Shown in pieces: positions 35,217 to 43,953 of a stretch of 64,000 nucleotides of DNA. The DNA comes from Azospirillum oleiclasticum (GTDB taxonomy: Bacteria; Pseudomonadota; Alphaproteobacteria; Azospirillales; Azospirillaceae): NCBI RefSeq assembly GCF_013423485.1, contig NZ_JABFFR010000005.1, forward strand, positions 310,001 to 374,000, written 5' to 3'. Position numbers and translations under genes: made by a program. Position 1 is the stretch's first letter. Every line of letters begins with the position of its first letter. The notes below the pieces were generated by a model that saw only the letters and a program-made list of their open reading frames with translations, was not told the origin of the DNA and ran no database searches.

Positions 35217-36770
35217 CTACAGGACCAGCTCGACCAGCGCCGGCCCTTGGGTGGCGAGGGCGGCGGCGATGGCGGCGTCGGCCTCCGCCGGGGTGGTGGC
35301 GCGGGATGCCGGGACGCCGAAGCCGCGGGCGAGGTCGGGCCAGCCGATGGCGGGGGCGTCGAGGCGGATCATGCCGAGGGCGGACGGGCCGGGGTTGCGG
35401 GCGCCGACCTTGGCGAGCTCGCCGGTCAGGGTGGCGTAGGCGCGGTTGGACAGCACCAGCACGGTCACGTCCAGCCCCTCCCGCGCCAGGGTCCACAGCG
35501 CCTGCACGGTGTAGAGGCCGCTGCCGTCGGCTTGCAGGCAGACGACCTTGCGGTCGGGGCGGGCGAGTGCCGCGCCCACCGCCAGCGGCAGCCCCTCGCC
35601 GGTCGCCCCGCCGGCCATCTGGAGCCAGTCGTGCGGCGCCGCCGCGTGGGTGCCGTCGTAGAGGGCGAAGCCCAGCGACAACGCCTCGTCGATCACCACG
35701 GCGTCCTCGGGCAGACGCCGGGCGAGCAGGGCGGCGAGCCCCGGCCCGGTGATCCGCCCGCCCGTGTCGGGTGCCATGGGCGCGGGCTTGTCCGGCGGCG
35801 GGGGCACGGCTGGCGCGTCGAGCGCGTCGGCGAGGTCGGCCAGCGCCCGCAGCGCGTCCTCCTCGATCCCCGCGAGCGGATGCAGGGCGCAGCCGGGCGG
35901 GGTGAGCAGGCTGGGCTTGTCGGGGTAGGCGAAGAAGGCCACCGGCGGCTTGGCGCCGACCATGACCACATGGCGCAAGCCCCCCATGAAGGCGCAGGCG
36001 GCGTCCACCGCGAAGGGAATGCGGGGCACCGGCGGGCGGCCCCGCCCGCGGGTGATGCGGGCGTTGGACATCGGGGCGATCACCCGGCAGCCGGTCGCCG
36101 CGGCGATGCGGTGGGCGAGATCCAGCCCGCGGTCGAGCAGGGCGGCCCCGCCGATCAGCAGCGCCGCCGGCTCCCCGGAGCGCAGGGTGCGGGCGGCGGC
36201 CTCCACCCGCGCGGCGTCGACGCGCAGCGGGTCCGGCACCGGCGGCAGGGGGGTGGGGGCGGCGTCCCCGGCCTCCGTCCAGGCGGTGTCGGCGGGCAGG
36301 ATCAGGGTGGCGATGCGGCCGGGCGGGGTGCGGGCGGCGGCGATGGCGGCGGCGCAGTCGTGGGACAGGGTGGCCGCGGATTGCGCCGTACGCACCCAGT
36401 CGGAGAAGGGACGGGCCACCGCCTCCACATCCGAATGCAGCGGCGCGTCGTAGGCGCGATGGTGGGCGGCGTGCTCGCCGACGATGTTGAGCAGCGGCAC
36501 CCGCGCCCGGCGCGCGTTGTGCAGGTTGCACAGCCCGTTCGCCAGGCCGGGGCCGAGATGCATCAGCGTTGCGGCCGGCTTGCCGGCCAGCCGCGCGTAG
36601 CCGTCCGCCGCCCCGGTCGCCACCCCCTCGAACAGCGTCAGCACGCAGCGCAGGCCGGGATTGCGGTCCAACGCGGCGATGAAGTGCATCTCCGACGTGC
36701 CGGGGTTGCCGAGGCACAGCTCGACCCCGCCGGCGATCAGCGAGCGGACGAGGTGGTCGGCCCCCAGCAT
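35217..36770 (-). CDS. Thiamine diphosphate-dependent enzyme (acetolactate synthase / benzoylformate decarboxylase-like)
   Basis: A 517-aa TPP enzyme with the usual three domains. The Glu that activates TPP is in LFEGVATGAADGYARLAG (about residue 50), the middle domain runs about 190-340, and the TPP motif begins near LQADGSGLYTVQALWTLAR (GDG replaced by ADG) and ends with NRAYATL (NN-type end replaced by NR). Substrate class cannot be set: decarboxylase or carboligase of a 2-oxo acid. The start at 36770 is the first plausible Met. It is the last gene of the minus-strand catabolic unit and converges on the kinase gene. Confidence 0.85.
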   Translation of the reverse strand: MLGADHLVRSLIAGGVELCLGNPGTSEMHFIAALDRNPGLRCVLTLFEGVATGAADGYARLAGKPAATLMHLGPGLANGLCNLHNARRARVPLLNIVGEHAAHHRAYDAPLHSDVEAVARPFSDWVRTAQSAATLSHDCAAAIAAARTPPGRIATLILPADTAWTEAGDAAPTPLPPVPDPLRVDAARVEAAARTLRSGEPAALLIGGAALLDRGLDLAHRIAAATGCRVIAPMSNARITRGRGRPPVPRIPFAVDAACAFMGGLRHVVMVGAKPPVAFFAYPDKPSLLTPPGCALHPLAGIEEDALRALADLADALDAPAVPPPPDKPAPMAPDTGGRITGPGLAALLARRLPEDAVVIDEALSLGFALYDGTHAAAPHDWLQMAGGATGEGLPLAVGAALARPDRKVVCLQADGSGLYTVQALWTLAREGLDVTVLVLSNRAYATLTGELAKVGARNPGPSALGMIRLDAPAIGWPDLARGFGVPASRATTPAEADAAIAAALATQGPALVELVL

Positions 36771-36784
36771 CGGGTCCACCCGCC

Positions 36785-37627
36785 TCAGAAGGGCCGGTCG
36801 CCAGCCACCGTCGTGCGGTGCATGACCCGGCGGTAGGCGGCGTCGTCGTAGGGGGTGGCCTTGTGCATGGTGCAGCGGTTGTCCCACACGATCAGGTCAC
36901 CCTGCCGCCAGACATGGCGGTAGGAGAAGGCGTCGTCGATGGCGTGCGCGTTCAGCTCGGCCAGCAGGGCGGCCCCCTCCTCGGCCGGCAGTCCCTGGAT
37001 CTCCTTCACGATGTCCTGCCCGACATAGAGCGACAGGCGGCCGGTGACGGGGTGGGTGCGCACGACGGGGTGCACCACGTCGGGCGTCGCCGCCTTCTGC
37101 TCCGCGGTCAGCGGCGGGCGGTCGGGGAAATACTTGTCGTAATAGCCGGCGTAGCTGTGCACGGCCTTCAGGTGGCGGATGCGCGCCTTGGTCTCGGTCG
37201 GAAGCGCGTCCCACGCCGCGTGCATGCTGGCGAACAGCGTGTCCGCGCCCACCGGCGGCACCTCGACCGCGTAGAGGACGGATCCCAGGCTGGGATTCTC
37301 CACATAGGACAGGTCGGAATGCCAGTTCCAGCCCTCCTTGTGGTTGCCCTTGGGCTTGCCGGCCTCGACCACGTTGGAGAGCACGTAGATCTCCGGCAGG
37401 TCGGTGGTCAGGTACTGCTTCAGCACATGGGTCATCAGCGACCCGAAGCGGCGGCTGAACTCGACGTGCTGGTGGTTGGTCAGGGTCTGGCCGCGGAACA
37501 GCAGCAGGGAATGCCGGTTCAGCGCGTCCTCGATCGCCGCGAAGGTGGCATCGTCGACGGGCTTGCTCAAGTCGAGGTCGCGGATTTCCAGCCCGATCAC
37601 GTCGGACAGGGGACGGGTGTGCAGCAT
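36785..37627 (-). CDS. TauD/TfdA-family Fe(II)/2-oxoglutarate dioxygenase
   Basis: A 280-aa non-haem iron dioxygenase. The iron ligands are HxD in WNWHSDLSY (about residue 103) and the distal His in DNRCTMHKAT (about 260), and the 2-oxoglutarate-binding Arg is in YRRVMHRTT. It belongs to the broad group containing TfdA and TauD, which hydroxylate side chains next to oxygen or sulfonate groups. It follows the class II aldolase gene in the same operon. The substrate is unknown; the neighbours suggest an organic-acid side-chain cleavage. Confidence 0.92.
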   Translation of the reverse strand: MLHTRPLSDVIGLEIRDLDLSKPVDDATFAAIEDALNRHSLLLFRGQTLTNHQHVEFSRRFGSLMTHVLKQYLTTDLPEIYVLSNVVEAGKPKGNHKEGWNWHSDLSYVENPSLGSVLYAVEVPPVGADTLFASMHAAWDALPTETKARIRHLKAVHSYAGYYDKYFPDRPPLTAEQKAATPDVVHPVVRTHPVTGRLSLYVGQDIVKEIQGLPAEEGAALLAELNAHAIDDAFSYRHVWRQGDLIVWDNRCTMHKATPYDDAAYRRVMHRTTVAGDRPF

Positions 37628-37651
37628 CTTAGGCTCTCCGGTGGGCGTGAT

Positions 37652-38410
37652 TCAGGATCGGTAGCCGGGGTCGGCGCGGTCGAGGTCGCGGAGCAGGGCG
37701 GGCCATTCGCGTTCGCCGGGAATGCGGATGTCGCCCTGCTGTTCCCAGAACTGGCGGGCGGCCTTCTCGCACACCTCCTCGGGCGGCAGCACCAGCGGCC
37801 GGCCGCCGGCGGCGGACTGGGCCTTGAGCTGGATGCGGGCGGCGCGCTCGGCGTAGTAGAGCAGCATGAAGGCCTCCCCCACCGTGCGGCCGATGGTGAG
37901 GATGCCGTGGTTGCGCATCAGCATCGCCCGGTGGGGGCCGAGGTCGCGCACGAGGCGGCCCCGCTCGTCGGCGTCGATGGCCACGCCCTCATAGTCGTGC
38001 CAGGCGAGGCGCCGATGGAACCACATGGCGAATTGGCTGAGCGGCAGCAGCCCCTCCGGCAGGGCCGAGACGGCGACGAGAGAGTCGGAATGGGTGTGCA
38101 GAACGCACACCGCGTCGTCGCGGGCACCATGGATGGCGGAATGGATGATGAAGCCGGCGAGGTTCACCGCGTGCGGCGAGTCGCAGAGCTTGTTGCCCTC
38201 CACGTCGATGCGCACGAGGTCGGACGCCGTCAGCTCGCTGAACAGCAGGCCGTAGGGGTTGATGAGGAACTGCCCCTCCGCCCCCGGCACCCGCACCGAG
38301 ATGTGGTTGTAGATCAGGTCGTCGAGACCCAGCCGCGCCACCATGCGGAAGGCGGCGGCGAGGTCGATGCGCAGGCGCCGTTCGGCGTCCGGCACGGAAA
38401 CTCCGTCCAT
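37652..38410 (-). CDS. Class II aldolase/adducin family protein
   Basis: A 252-aa protein of the zinc-dependent class II aldolase fold, members of which are aldolases, epimerases or decarboxylases. Metal ligand His are visible in VLHTHSDSL and in LMRNHGILTIG, with YNHISVRVPG near the N-terminus. The ATG at 38410 has GGAG 9 nt upstream; an ATG at 38419 would overlap the permease stop (ATGA) but has the ribosome site touching it. It is translated right after the ABC permease. Confidence 0.88.
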   Translation of the reverse strand: MDGVSVPDAERRLRIDLAAAFRMVARLGLDDLIYNHISVRVPGAEGQFLINPYGLLFSELTASDLVRIDVEGNKLCDSPHAVNLAGFIIHSAIHGARDDAVCVLHTHSDSLVAVSALPEGLLPLSQFAMWFHRRLAWHDYEGVAIDADERGRLVRDLGPHRAMLMRNHGILTIGRTVGEAFMLLYYAERAARIQLKAQSAAGGRPLVLPPEEVCEKAARQFWEQQGDIRIPGEREWPALLRDLDRADPGYRS

Positions 38411-38415
38411 CGCTG

Positions 38416-39174
38416 TCATCTCCAGAAGACGAGGCGCCGGTCCAGCCAGTTCACCACCCCGTACACCGCCATGCTGGCGGCGGACGCGACGGCGATGGCG
38501 GCCCAGACGCGCAGGAAATCCACCTGCTGGGTGGCCTCGAAGATGGTCCAGCCCAGCCCCTTGTAGGCGCCGATCATCTCCGCGACGATGGCGATGATCA
38601 TGCTGCGCACCACGGCCACGCGCAGGCCGTTCATGATCGACGGCAGAGCGGCCGGCACCCGCAGCAGCACCATCTGCCGCAACGGCCCCGCGCCGAAGGA
38701 GCGCAGCAGGTTGGCGGCACTCTCGTCCACCGCGCGCAGCCCGTGGTGGGCGTTGACGAAGACGGCGAAGCCGACGGCCAGCGTGACCATGGCGATCTTC
38801 GACGCCGGCCCCATGCCGAACCACAGCAGCGCCACCGGGGCGAAGGCCACCACCGGAACCGAGTTCAGCGCCACCAGCACCGGCAGCAGGATGCGCTCCA
38901 GCACGGGGGCCAGCACGAAGAGGCAGGCGAGCGCCAGGGCGATCGCGGCGCCGATGGCGTAGCCGGCAGCGGCCTCGCCCAGCGTGACGCCGAGGCCGCC
39001 GAGCAGCAGCGGCAGGTCGGTCACCACCTGCGCGGCGATGGCGCTGGGGGCGGGCAGCACATAGGTCGGCACGGCGAGGCCGCGGACCAGCGCCTCCCAC
39101 AGCACCAGAACCAGCAGCGGGCCGGCGACGCCGATCGCGATGTCGGCGCCCAGCGCAGCGGTCTTGTTGCTCAC
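38416..39174 (-). CDS. ABC transporter permease (SsuC/TauC type)
   Basis: A 252-aa inner-membrane permease with about six helices and the EAA loop ESAANLLRSFGAGPLRQMVLLRVPAAL-like region (EAA-type, about residues 160-180). It pairs with the second permease gene just upstream in the operon to form the channel of an NMT1/THI5-type importer. The GTG start at 39174 overlaps the preceding stop by 4 bp (GTGA). The operon order is receptor, ATPase, permease, permease, enzymes. Confidence 0.9.
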   Translation of the reverse strand: MSNKTAALGADIAIGVAGPLLVLVLWEALVRGLAVPTYVLPAPSAIAAQVVTDLPLLLGGLGVTLGEAAAGYAIGAAIALALACLFVLAPVLERILLPVLVALNSVPVVAFAPVALLWFGMGPASKIAMVTLAVGFAVFVNAHHGLRAVDESAANLLRSFGAGPLRQMVLLRVPAALPSIMNGLRVAVVRSMIIAIVAEMIGAYKGLGWTIFEATQQVDFLRVWAAIAVASAASMAVYGVVNWLDRRLVFWR

Positions 39175-39917
39175 AGCTCCGGCCTCCACCACACCCAGCG
39201 GCGCTCGATCGCCTCCATCAGCGCGTAGAGCGCGATGCCGATCACGCCGCAGACCAGGATCACCGCCCACAGCCGGGGCATGTTCTCCATATACATCGCC
39301 TGCAACAGCAGGATGCCGAGACCCACCGTGTCGCCGAACCATTCCCCGACGATGGCGCCGATCAGGCCGAGGCTGATGCCGAGCTTCAGCGCCGCCATGA
39401 TGGAGGGCAGGGCGAAGGGCACCTGCAGGGACCAGAACACCCGCCAGTCGCCGGCGCCGAAGCTGCGCAGCAGCGCCACCCGCTGCGGATCCACCGAGCG
39501 CATGCCGCGGCAGGTGTTGACGGTGACCGGGAAGGCGGTGAGGTAGGCGGCGATGGCGACCTTCGACCAGATGCCGTTGCCCAGCCACATCACCACCAGC
39601 GCGCCGAAGGCGATGACGGGGATGGCCTGGGACAGGATGAAGAGCGGGAACAGCACCCGCTCCAGCGCGCGCGACCACGCGAAGGCGGCGCCGAAGGCGA
39701 AGCCGACCATGGCGCCGATGGCGAAGCCCAGCAGCGTCTCCAGCAGCGTGCGGGCGACGCCGCGGCCGATCAGGGCGGCGCCGGTGCCGATGTCCTGCAG
39801 CACGGCGCTGGCCGTCGGCATGACGTGCGCCGGCACGTTGAAGGCCAGCACCACCGCCTCCCACAGGAAGAGGAGGCCCAGCAGCGCCGCGATCTGCGGC
39901 ACGAAGGTGGAGCGCAT
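39171..39917 (-). CDS. ABC transporter permease (SsuC/TauC type)
   Basis: A 248-aa permease, second half of the heterodimeric channel. It has a hydrophobic N-terminus (QIAALLGLLFLWEAVVLAF), about six helices, and an EAA-type loop near LLRSFGAGDWRVFWSLQVP (about residue 150). It sits 4 bp after the ATPase stop and overlaps the next permease gene by 4 bp. Confidence 0.9.
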   Translation of the reverse strand: MRSTFVPQIAALLGLLFLWEAVVLAFNVPAHVMPTASAVLQDIGTGAALIGRGVARTLLETLLGFAIGAMVGFAFGAAFAWSRALERVLFPLFILSQAIPVIAFGALVVMWLGNGIWSKVAIAAYLTAFPVTVNTCRGMRSVDPQRVALLRSFGAGDWRVFWSLQVPFALPSIMAALKLGISLGLIGAIVGEWFGDTVGLGILLLQAMYMENMPRLWAVILVCGVIGIALYALMEAIERRWVWWRPEL

Positions 39918-39921
39918 GGCC

Positions 39922-40800
39922 TCAGCCCCCCGTCGCCTGCTGGAAGCTCTTCAGGCTCTCCTCCTCGATGGCGGCGAGCACCTGGCGCTTGATCTGGATG
40001 AATTCGGGGGAGGTGACGATCTCCGCGTCGCGCGGGCGCGGCAGCTTCACGTCCAGGACCAGCTTGATGCGGCCGGGACGCGCGGTCATCACCACCACCC
40101 GGTCGCCAAGGAAGATCGCCTCGTCCACATCGTGGGTGATGAACAGGATGGTGCGCTGGTGGCGCTGCCAGACCTCCAGCAGCCAGCGCTGCATCAGGCT
40201 GCGCGTCAGCGCGTCCAAGGCACCGAACGGCTCGTCCAGCAGGGTCAGGTCGCGTTCGAACAGGAAGGTGCGCATCAGCGCCACCCGCTGCCGCATGCCG
40301 CCCGAAAGCTGGTGCGGGTAGTGCTTCTCGAAGCCGGCCAGACCGAATTCCGGGAACATCGGGGCCGCGCGCTTCAGCGCCTCGGCCCGCGACATGCCCT
40401 CCACCTGCAAGGGCAGGATGGCGTTGTCCACCACCCGGCGCCACGGCAGCAGCAGGTCGCGCTGCGGCATGAAGGCGACCTTGCCCAGCAGCTCCTTCGC
40501 GGCGCGCGGCTGGCCGCCATAGCGGATGCTGGCACCCGGATCGGCCTCCGTCAGGCCGGCCAGGATGTTGAACAGCGTGCTCTTGCCGCAGCCGCTGGGG
40601 CCGACCACGGTGACGAACTCCCCCCGCCCGATGGCGAGGCGGATGTGCTCCAGCGCCGACACCTCCTGCCGGCCCTGGCCGAACGTCTTGGAGACGTTGG
40701 CCAGTTCCACGATGGGGGGCGCCGTTTCGGGCACCGCCTCCACCGGCTGCGGAATCGTCCGGCCCGGCATCGCTCCGCCTGCCATCATCGGGTCTCCCAT
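39922..40800 (-). CDS. ABC transporter ATP-binding protein (SsuB/TauB type)
   Basis: A 292-aa ATPase that energises the importer. Walker A GPSGCGKST (about residue 68), signature LSGGMRQRVALMR, Walker B LTLLDEPFGALDAL, and switch His in FITHDVDEA are all canonical. About 30 N-terminal residues (PQPVEAVPETAPP) precede the domain, so a start at 40785 (second Met) is possible. It lies between the receptor and permease genes. Confidence 0.93.
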   Translation of the reverse strand: MGDPMMAGGAMPGRTIPQPVEAVPETAPPIVELANVSKTFGQGRQEVSALEHIRLAIGRGEFVTVVGPSGCGKSTLFNILAGLTEADPGASIRYGGQPRAAKELLGKVAFMPQRDLLLPWRRVVDNAILPLQVEGMSRAEALKRAAPMFPEFGLAGFEKHYPHQLSGGMRQRVALMRTFLFERDLTLLDEPFGALDALTRSLMQRWLLEVWQRHQRTILFITHDVDEAIFLGDRVVVMTARPGRIKLVLDVKLPRPRDAEIVTSPEFIQIKRQVLAAIEEESLKSFQQATGG

Positions 40801-40836
40801 TTGCTCATGCGTCTTCGGTGGATGCGCCGTCGCCGG

Positions 40837-41853
40837 TCACATCTTCTTGTCGGCGGCGGGCACCGCGTCCCAGAACTGCGGGGCGAAGGCGGTGGCGAAA
40901 TCGACCGGGGCGTTGATGACCTTGGCGTTCAGCAGCAGGTCGTGGGCGCCCTTCAGCCGATCCATGTCGAGTGCGGCGATGCCCTTGGTGGTGCCGGCGT
41001 CGGCGATGGTGAGGCGGCCGGCCTCGGCCAGCATGGCGGTCTGGTGCGCCTTGTCCAGGCCGGGGGCGGCGGCCATCACGATGTCCACGGCCTCGCCCTG
41101 GTTCTGAATGGCGTATTTCCAGCCGCGCAGCGTGGCGTTCAGGAAGCCCTGCACCGCCTTGGGCTTTTCGGCGATCATCTTCTCCGAGGTGATCAGCACG
41201 TCGCGCGGCACGCTGATGCCGTAGTCGTCGGGCGCGAAGACGGTGACGTTGGTGATGCCGCGCGCCTTCAGCACGTTCAGCTCGTTGTAGAGCGTGACCG
41301 TGGCGACATCGACCTCCTTGCTGATGAAGGGGGTCATGGAGACGGCCTGCGCGGTGATGGTCACGTCGGCGGGGTTGACCCCCTCCTTCAGCAGCATGGC
41401 GTTCAGCGTGTGCTGGGCGCCGGTGAAGAAGGTGGTGACCTTCTTGCCCTTGAAGTCCTTCAGCGTCTTGATGCCGCTGTCGTTCATGGTGACGAAGACG
41501 TAGGGCGTGCGCTGGTGCATCATGCCCAGCCCCACGATCGGCAGCTTCTTGTCGCGGCTGGCCATCAGGCTTTCGATGCCGCCGCCGACGGCGAAGCTGT
41601 CGCTGCCCGACGCCACCAGCGATTCCGCGTTCAGGTTGGGGCCGCCGGGGTTGATGGTGACGTCCAACCCCTCCGCCTCGTAGAAGCCCTTGGCCTTGGC
41701 GACGTAGACGCCGGCGAACTGCGCCTGCGCCACCCACTTCAGCCGGACCGACACCGTCTCCAGCGCCGCGGCCGGCGTGGCGATGGCCGCCGCCGCGGCG
41801 AGCGTGCCCAGCGCCAGCGCCGCCCGGCGCACCGTCTTCACCACTCCCATCAT
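40837..41853 (-). CDS. ABC transporter substrate-binding protein (NMT1/THI5-like)
   Basis: A 338-aa periplasmic receptor with a signal peptide (ALALGTLAAAAAIATPAAA) and the NMT1/THI5 fold: RLKWVAQAQFAGVYVAKAKGF at the mature N-terminus. Relatives bind pyrimidine, riboflavin-like or sulfonate ligands; here none can be assigned. First gene of the minus-strand operon, divergent from the GntR regulator with a 209-bp gap that carries short palindromes. Confidence 0.92.
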   Translation of the reverse strand: MMGVVKTVRRAALALGTLAAAAAIATPAAALETVSVRLKWVAQAQFAGVYVAKAKGFYEAEGLDVTINPGGPNLNAESLVASGSDSFAVGGGIESLMASRDKKLPIVGLGMMHQRTPYVFVTMNDSGIKTLKDFKGKKVTTFFTGAQHTLNAMLLKEGVNPADVTITAQAVSMTPFISKEVDVATVTLYNELNVLKARGITNVTVFAPDDYGISVPRDVLITSEKMIAEKPKAVQGFLNATLRGWKYAIQNQGEAVDIVMAAAPGLDKAHQTAMLAEAGRLTIADAGTTKGIAALDMDRLKGAHDLLLNAKVINAPVDFATAFAPQFWDAVPAADKKM

Positions 41854-41968
41854 CGTTCTCGTCCCCTGCCGGTGAATGCTCCGGTAATCTCCAGCAAGCC
41901 GCGTGCCAGCCGATCGACGGCGGATTCCCGTGGGGCATCCGATGGTATGGCCACGCGATGGGCAATCG

Positions 41969-41999
41969 TGTGCACATAATTTGCGCTTACGTATGCAAG
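41969..41999. promoter_or_regulatory. Candidate GntR/FCD operator region
   Basis: Within 31 bp are the perfect palindrome TGTGCACA (41969-41976) and the imperfect dyad CTTACGT-ATGCAAG (41986-41999). FCD-type GntR proteins bind short AT-centred dyads of this kind. The site lies between the ABC receptor gene and the GntR gene, and a longer relative, TGTGCATGCACA, occurs before the SDR gene. Confidence 0.4.
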
Positions 42000-42062
42000 C
42001 TCTTGCGACGGATCGCCGCGAGGTTTCATAGTGCGGGAAGGGGCTTGCGGGCGAGGGGCGGA

Positions 42063-42797
42063 ATGGAACACACGTCTGTGCTGAATGCTGCGGTGCGCAC
42101 ACAGCGGTCGGGGGCTGGATTGGACACGGAACGCACGGTGACGCTGGCGGAAACCCTGCGCCGCACGCTGGAGACGCGGATCGTCGCCGGGGCGCTGGAG
42201 CCGGGCACGCGGCTGGACGAGGTGGAACTGGCCGAAAGCTTCGGCGTCTCCCGCACCCCGGTGCGCGAGGCGCTGCGCTCGCTGGCCGCTGGCGGGCTGG
42301 TGGAGATGCGCTCGCGCCAGGGTGCTGTCGTGTCCACCATCACCGTCGCCATGCTGATCGAGATGTTCCAGGTGATGGCGGAAATGGAGGGCCTGTGCGC
42401 CCGGCTGGCCGCCCGGCGCGCCACGCCGAACCACCGCCGCGCCATGCAGGAGGCGCACGACCGCCTGATCGAGGCGCTGCGCCAGGGCGATCCCGGCACC
42501 TTCTACGACGTGAACCGGGAGTTCCACGAGGTCATCTACGACGCCTCCCAGGCGGAATTCGTGGCCGAGCAGACGCGCAGTTTGCGCAACCGCGTCGCCC
42601 CCTACCGCCGCTACGTCACCTTCCAGCCCGGCCGCATGGCCGCCACCATTGGCGAGCACGAGCGGATCTTCAACGCTATCAAGGCCGCCGACGCCGACGA
42701 GGCGCAGCGTGCCATGCGCGACCATGTGAACCTGCTCGGCGACAACCTCACCGACTTCATCGCCGCCCTGCCGCGCACGATGCTGCGCGCCCGTTAG
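42063..42797 (+). CDS. GntR-family (FCD) transcriptional regulator
   Basis: A 244-aa regulator with an N-terminal winged HTH (about 20-90, LDEVELAESFGVSRTPVREALR) and a helical FCD ligand domain (about 100-235), with metal/ligand His in NREFHEVIY and later positions. It stands between the divergent transporter operon and the SDR-aminotransferase-hydrolase operon and is the likely controller of both. The ATG at 42063 follows a purine-rich GAGGGGCGGA; the upstream ORF reaches into the operator region. The inducer is probably the imported substrate. Confidence 0.9.
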   Translation: MEHTSVLNAAVRTQRSGAGLDTERTVTLAETLRRTLETRIVAGALEPGTRLDEVELAESFGVSRTPVREALRSLAAGGLVEMRSRQGAVVSTITVAMLIEMFQVMAEMEGLCARLAARRATPNHRRAMQEAHDRLIEALRQGDPGTFYDVNREFHEVIYDASQAEFVAEQTRSLRNRVAPYRRYVTFQPGRMAATIGEHERIFNAIKAADADEAQRAMRDHVNLLGDNLTDFIAALPRTMLRAR

Positions 42798-42878
42798 GCG
42801 CGGCTGCGCGTTCTGTATGCAGAAATACGATTTACGGATACAAATTGCCGGATTGCCGACTCCCCACTGCGCGTGTCG

Positions 42879-43029
42879 CCCTCTCCCCACCGGGGAGAGG
42901 GTTGGGTGAGGGGGAAACGCCACCATCCGGTTTGCTCCCCAAGCAACGTCGTCTTCTTCTGCCTCTCCAGGCCGTAATCGCCCCCTCACCCGGCGCTGCG
43001 CGCCACCCTCTCCCCGGAGGGGCGAGGGT
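42879..43029. repeat. Nested inverted repeats (REP/BIME-like element)
   Basis: Three dyads are seen: CCCTCTCCCC / GGGGAGAGGG (42879-42888 / 42892-42901); GGGTGAGGGGG with CCCCCTCACCC (42904-42914 / 42981-42991); and CCCTCTCCCC followed by GGAGGGGCGAGGG near 43008-43028. They resemble the palindromes at 23850-23990 and fill most of the 347-bp gap between the GntR and SDR genes. They could act as a transcription terminator for gntR. Confidence 0.7.
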
Positions 43030-43094
43030 TTGTGGCACGGAACTTGTAACGACAACCCTGGACCGTCGGCGTCGAGTGCAGCCTGCCCATCGTT

Positions 43095-43106
43095 TGTGCA
43101 TGCACA
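43095..43106. promoter_or_regulatory. Perfect 12-bp palindrome upstream of the SDR operon
   Basis: TGTGCATGCACA lies 38 bp upstream of the GTG start of the SDR gene. It shares the TGTGCA core with the site at 41969-41976, so it may be a second operator of the GntR regulator, placed to control the plus-strand catabolic operon. Confidence 0.45.
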
Positions 43107-43144
43107 CGCGCCGCTCATGCATTCAAGACAGCGGAGGCTGGGGC

Positions 43145-43927
43145 GTGAAACTGGATCTCGAAGGAAAGTCGGTGCTGATCACCGGCGCGTCGAAGGGCAT
43201 CGGGCTGGCGGCGGCCTGGGCCTTCGCGCGGGAAGGCTGCGCCCTGCACCTCGCGGCGCGCGACGGCGCGGCGATGGAGGCGGCGCGCGACGCCATCGCC
43301 GCCGATTGCGGCGTGCCGGTGACCGTCCACGCCATGGATTTGTCGACCGACGCCGCCATGGTGGATCTGGCCGACCGCGTCGGCGTTCCCGACATCCTGA
43401 TCAACAACGCCGGCGACATCCCGTCCGGCCCGCTCGATGCGGTGGGCGACGCGGCCCTGCGCCGCGGCTTCGACCTGAAGGTGTTCGGCTACATCAGCCT
43501 GACCCGCGCGCTCTACGGCAAGATGTGCGAGCGCGGCAGCGGCGTCATCGTCAACGACATCGGCAATTCCGGCGAGAACTGGGACGCCAACTACATCATG
43601 GGCTCCACCGGCAACGCGGCGCTGATGTCCTTCACCCGCGCGCTCGGCGGCGTCAGCCTCGACAAGGGCGTTCGGGTGGTGGGCGTGAACCCCGGCCCGG
43701 TGGCGACCGACCGCATGGTCAAGCTGATGAAGCGCCGCGCCATCGACATGCTGGGCGACGAGGCGCGCTGGCAGGAGCTGTTCTCCATGTACCCCGGCGG
43801 CCGTCCGGCGACGCCGGAGGAGGTGGCCGACCTGATGGTGTTCCTGGCCTCGCCGCGCGCCGGCTACATCACCGGCACCATCGTGACCATCGACGGCGGC
43901 ATCGCGTCGCGCGGCTCGATCATCTGA
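43145..43927 (+). CDS. Short-chain dehydrogenase/reductase
   Basis: A 260-aa Rossmann-fold oxidoreductase. The cofactor motif is TGASKGIG (about residues 13-20), the structural motif is NNAG, the Ser-Tyr-Lys region is altered, and the C-terminus has TIDGGIASRG. The usual YxxxK is hard to recognise: the aligned region reads NYIMGSTGNAALM, with Tyr present but no Lys four residues later, so activity may be atypical. The GTG start at 43145 has GGAGG 6 nt upstream. First gene of the plus-strand catabolic operon. Confidence 0.88.
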   Translation: MKLDLEGKSVLITGASKGIGLAAAWAFAREGCALHLAARDGAAMEAARDAIAADCGVPVTVHAMDLSTDAAMVDLADRVGVPDILINNAGDIPSGPLDAVGDAALRRGFDLKVFGYISLTRALYGKMCERGSGVIVNDIGNSGENWDANYIMGSTGNAALMSFTRALGGVSLDKGVRVVGVNPGPVATDRMVKLMKRRAIDMLGDEARWQELFSMYPGGRPATPEEVADLMVFLASPRAGYITGTIVTIDGGIASRGSII

Positions 43928-43953
43928 GACGGGGCGGGGAGGGGACGACGCCG

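Noticed and set aside
42879..43029. Possible CRISPR array from repeated CCCTC/GAGGG units
   Set aside because: The units are inverted, few, unevenly spaced and without similar-length spacers; no cas genes are present.
43033..43048. Sigma-54-like promoter (TGGCAC-N5-TTGTA) upstream of the SDR operon
   Set aside because: The -12 element has GT instead of the near-invariant GC, and no sigma-54 activator gene is nearby; left out as a feature.
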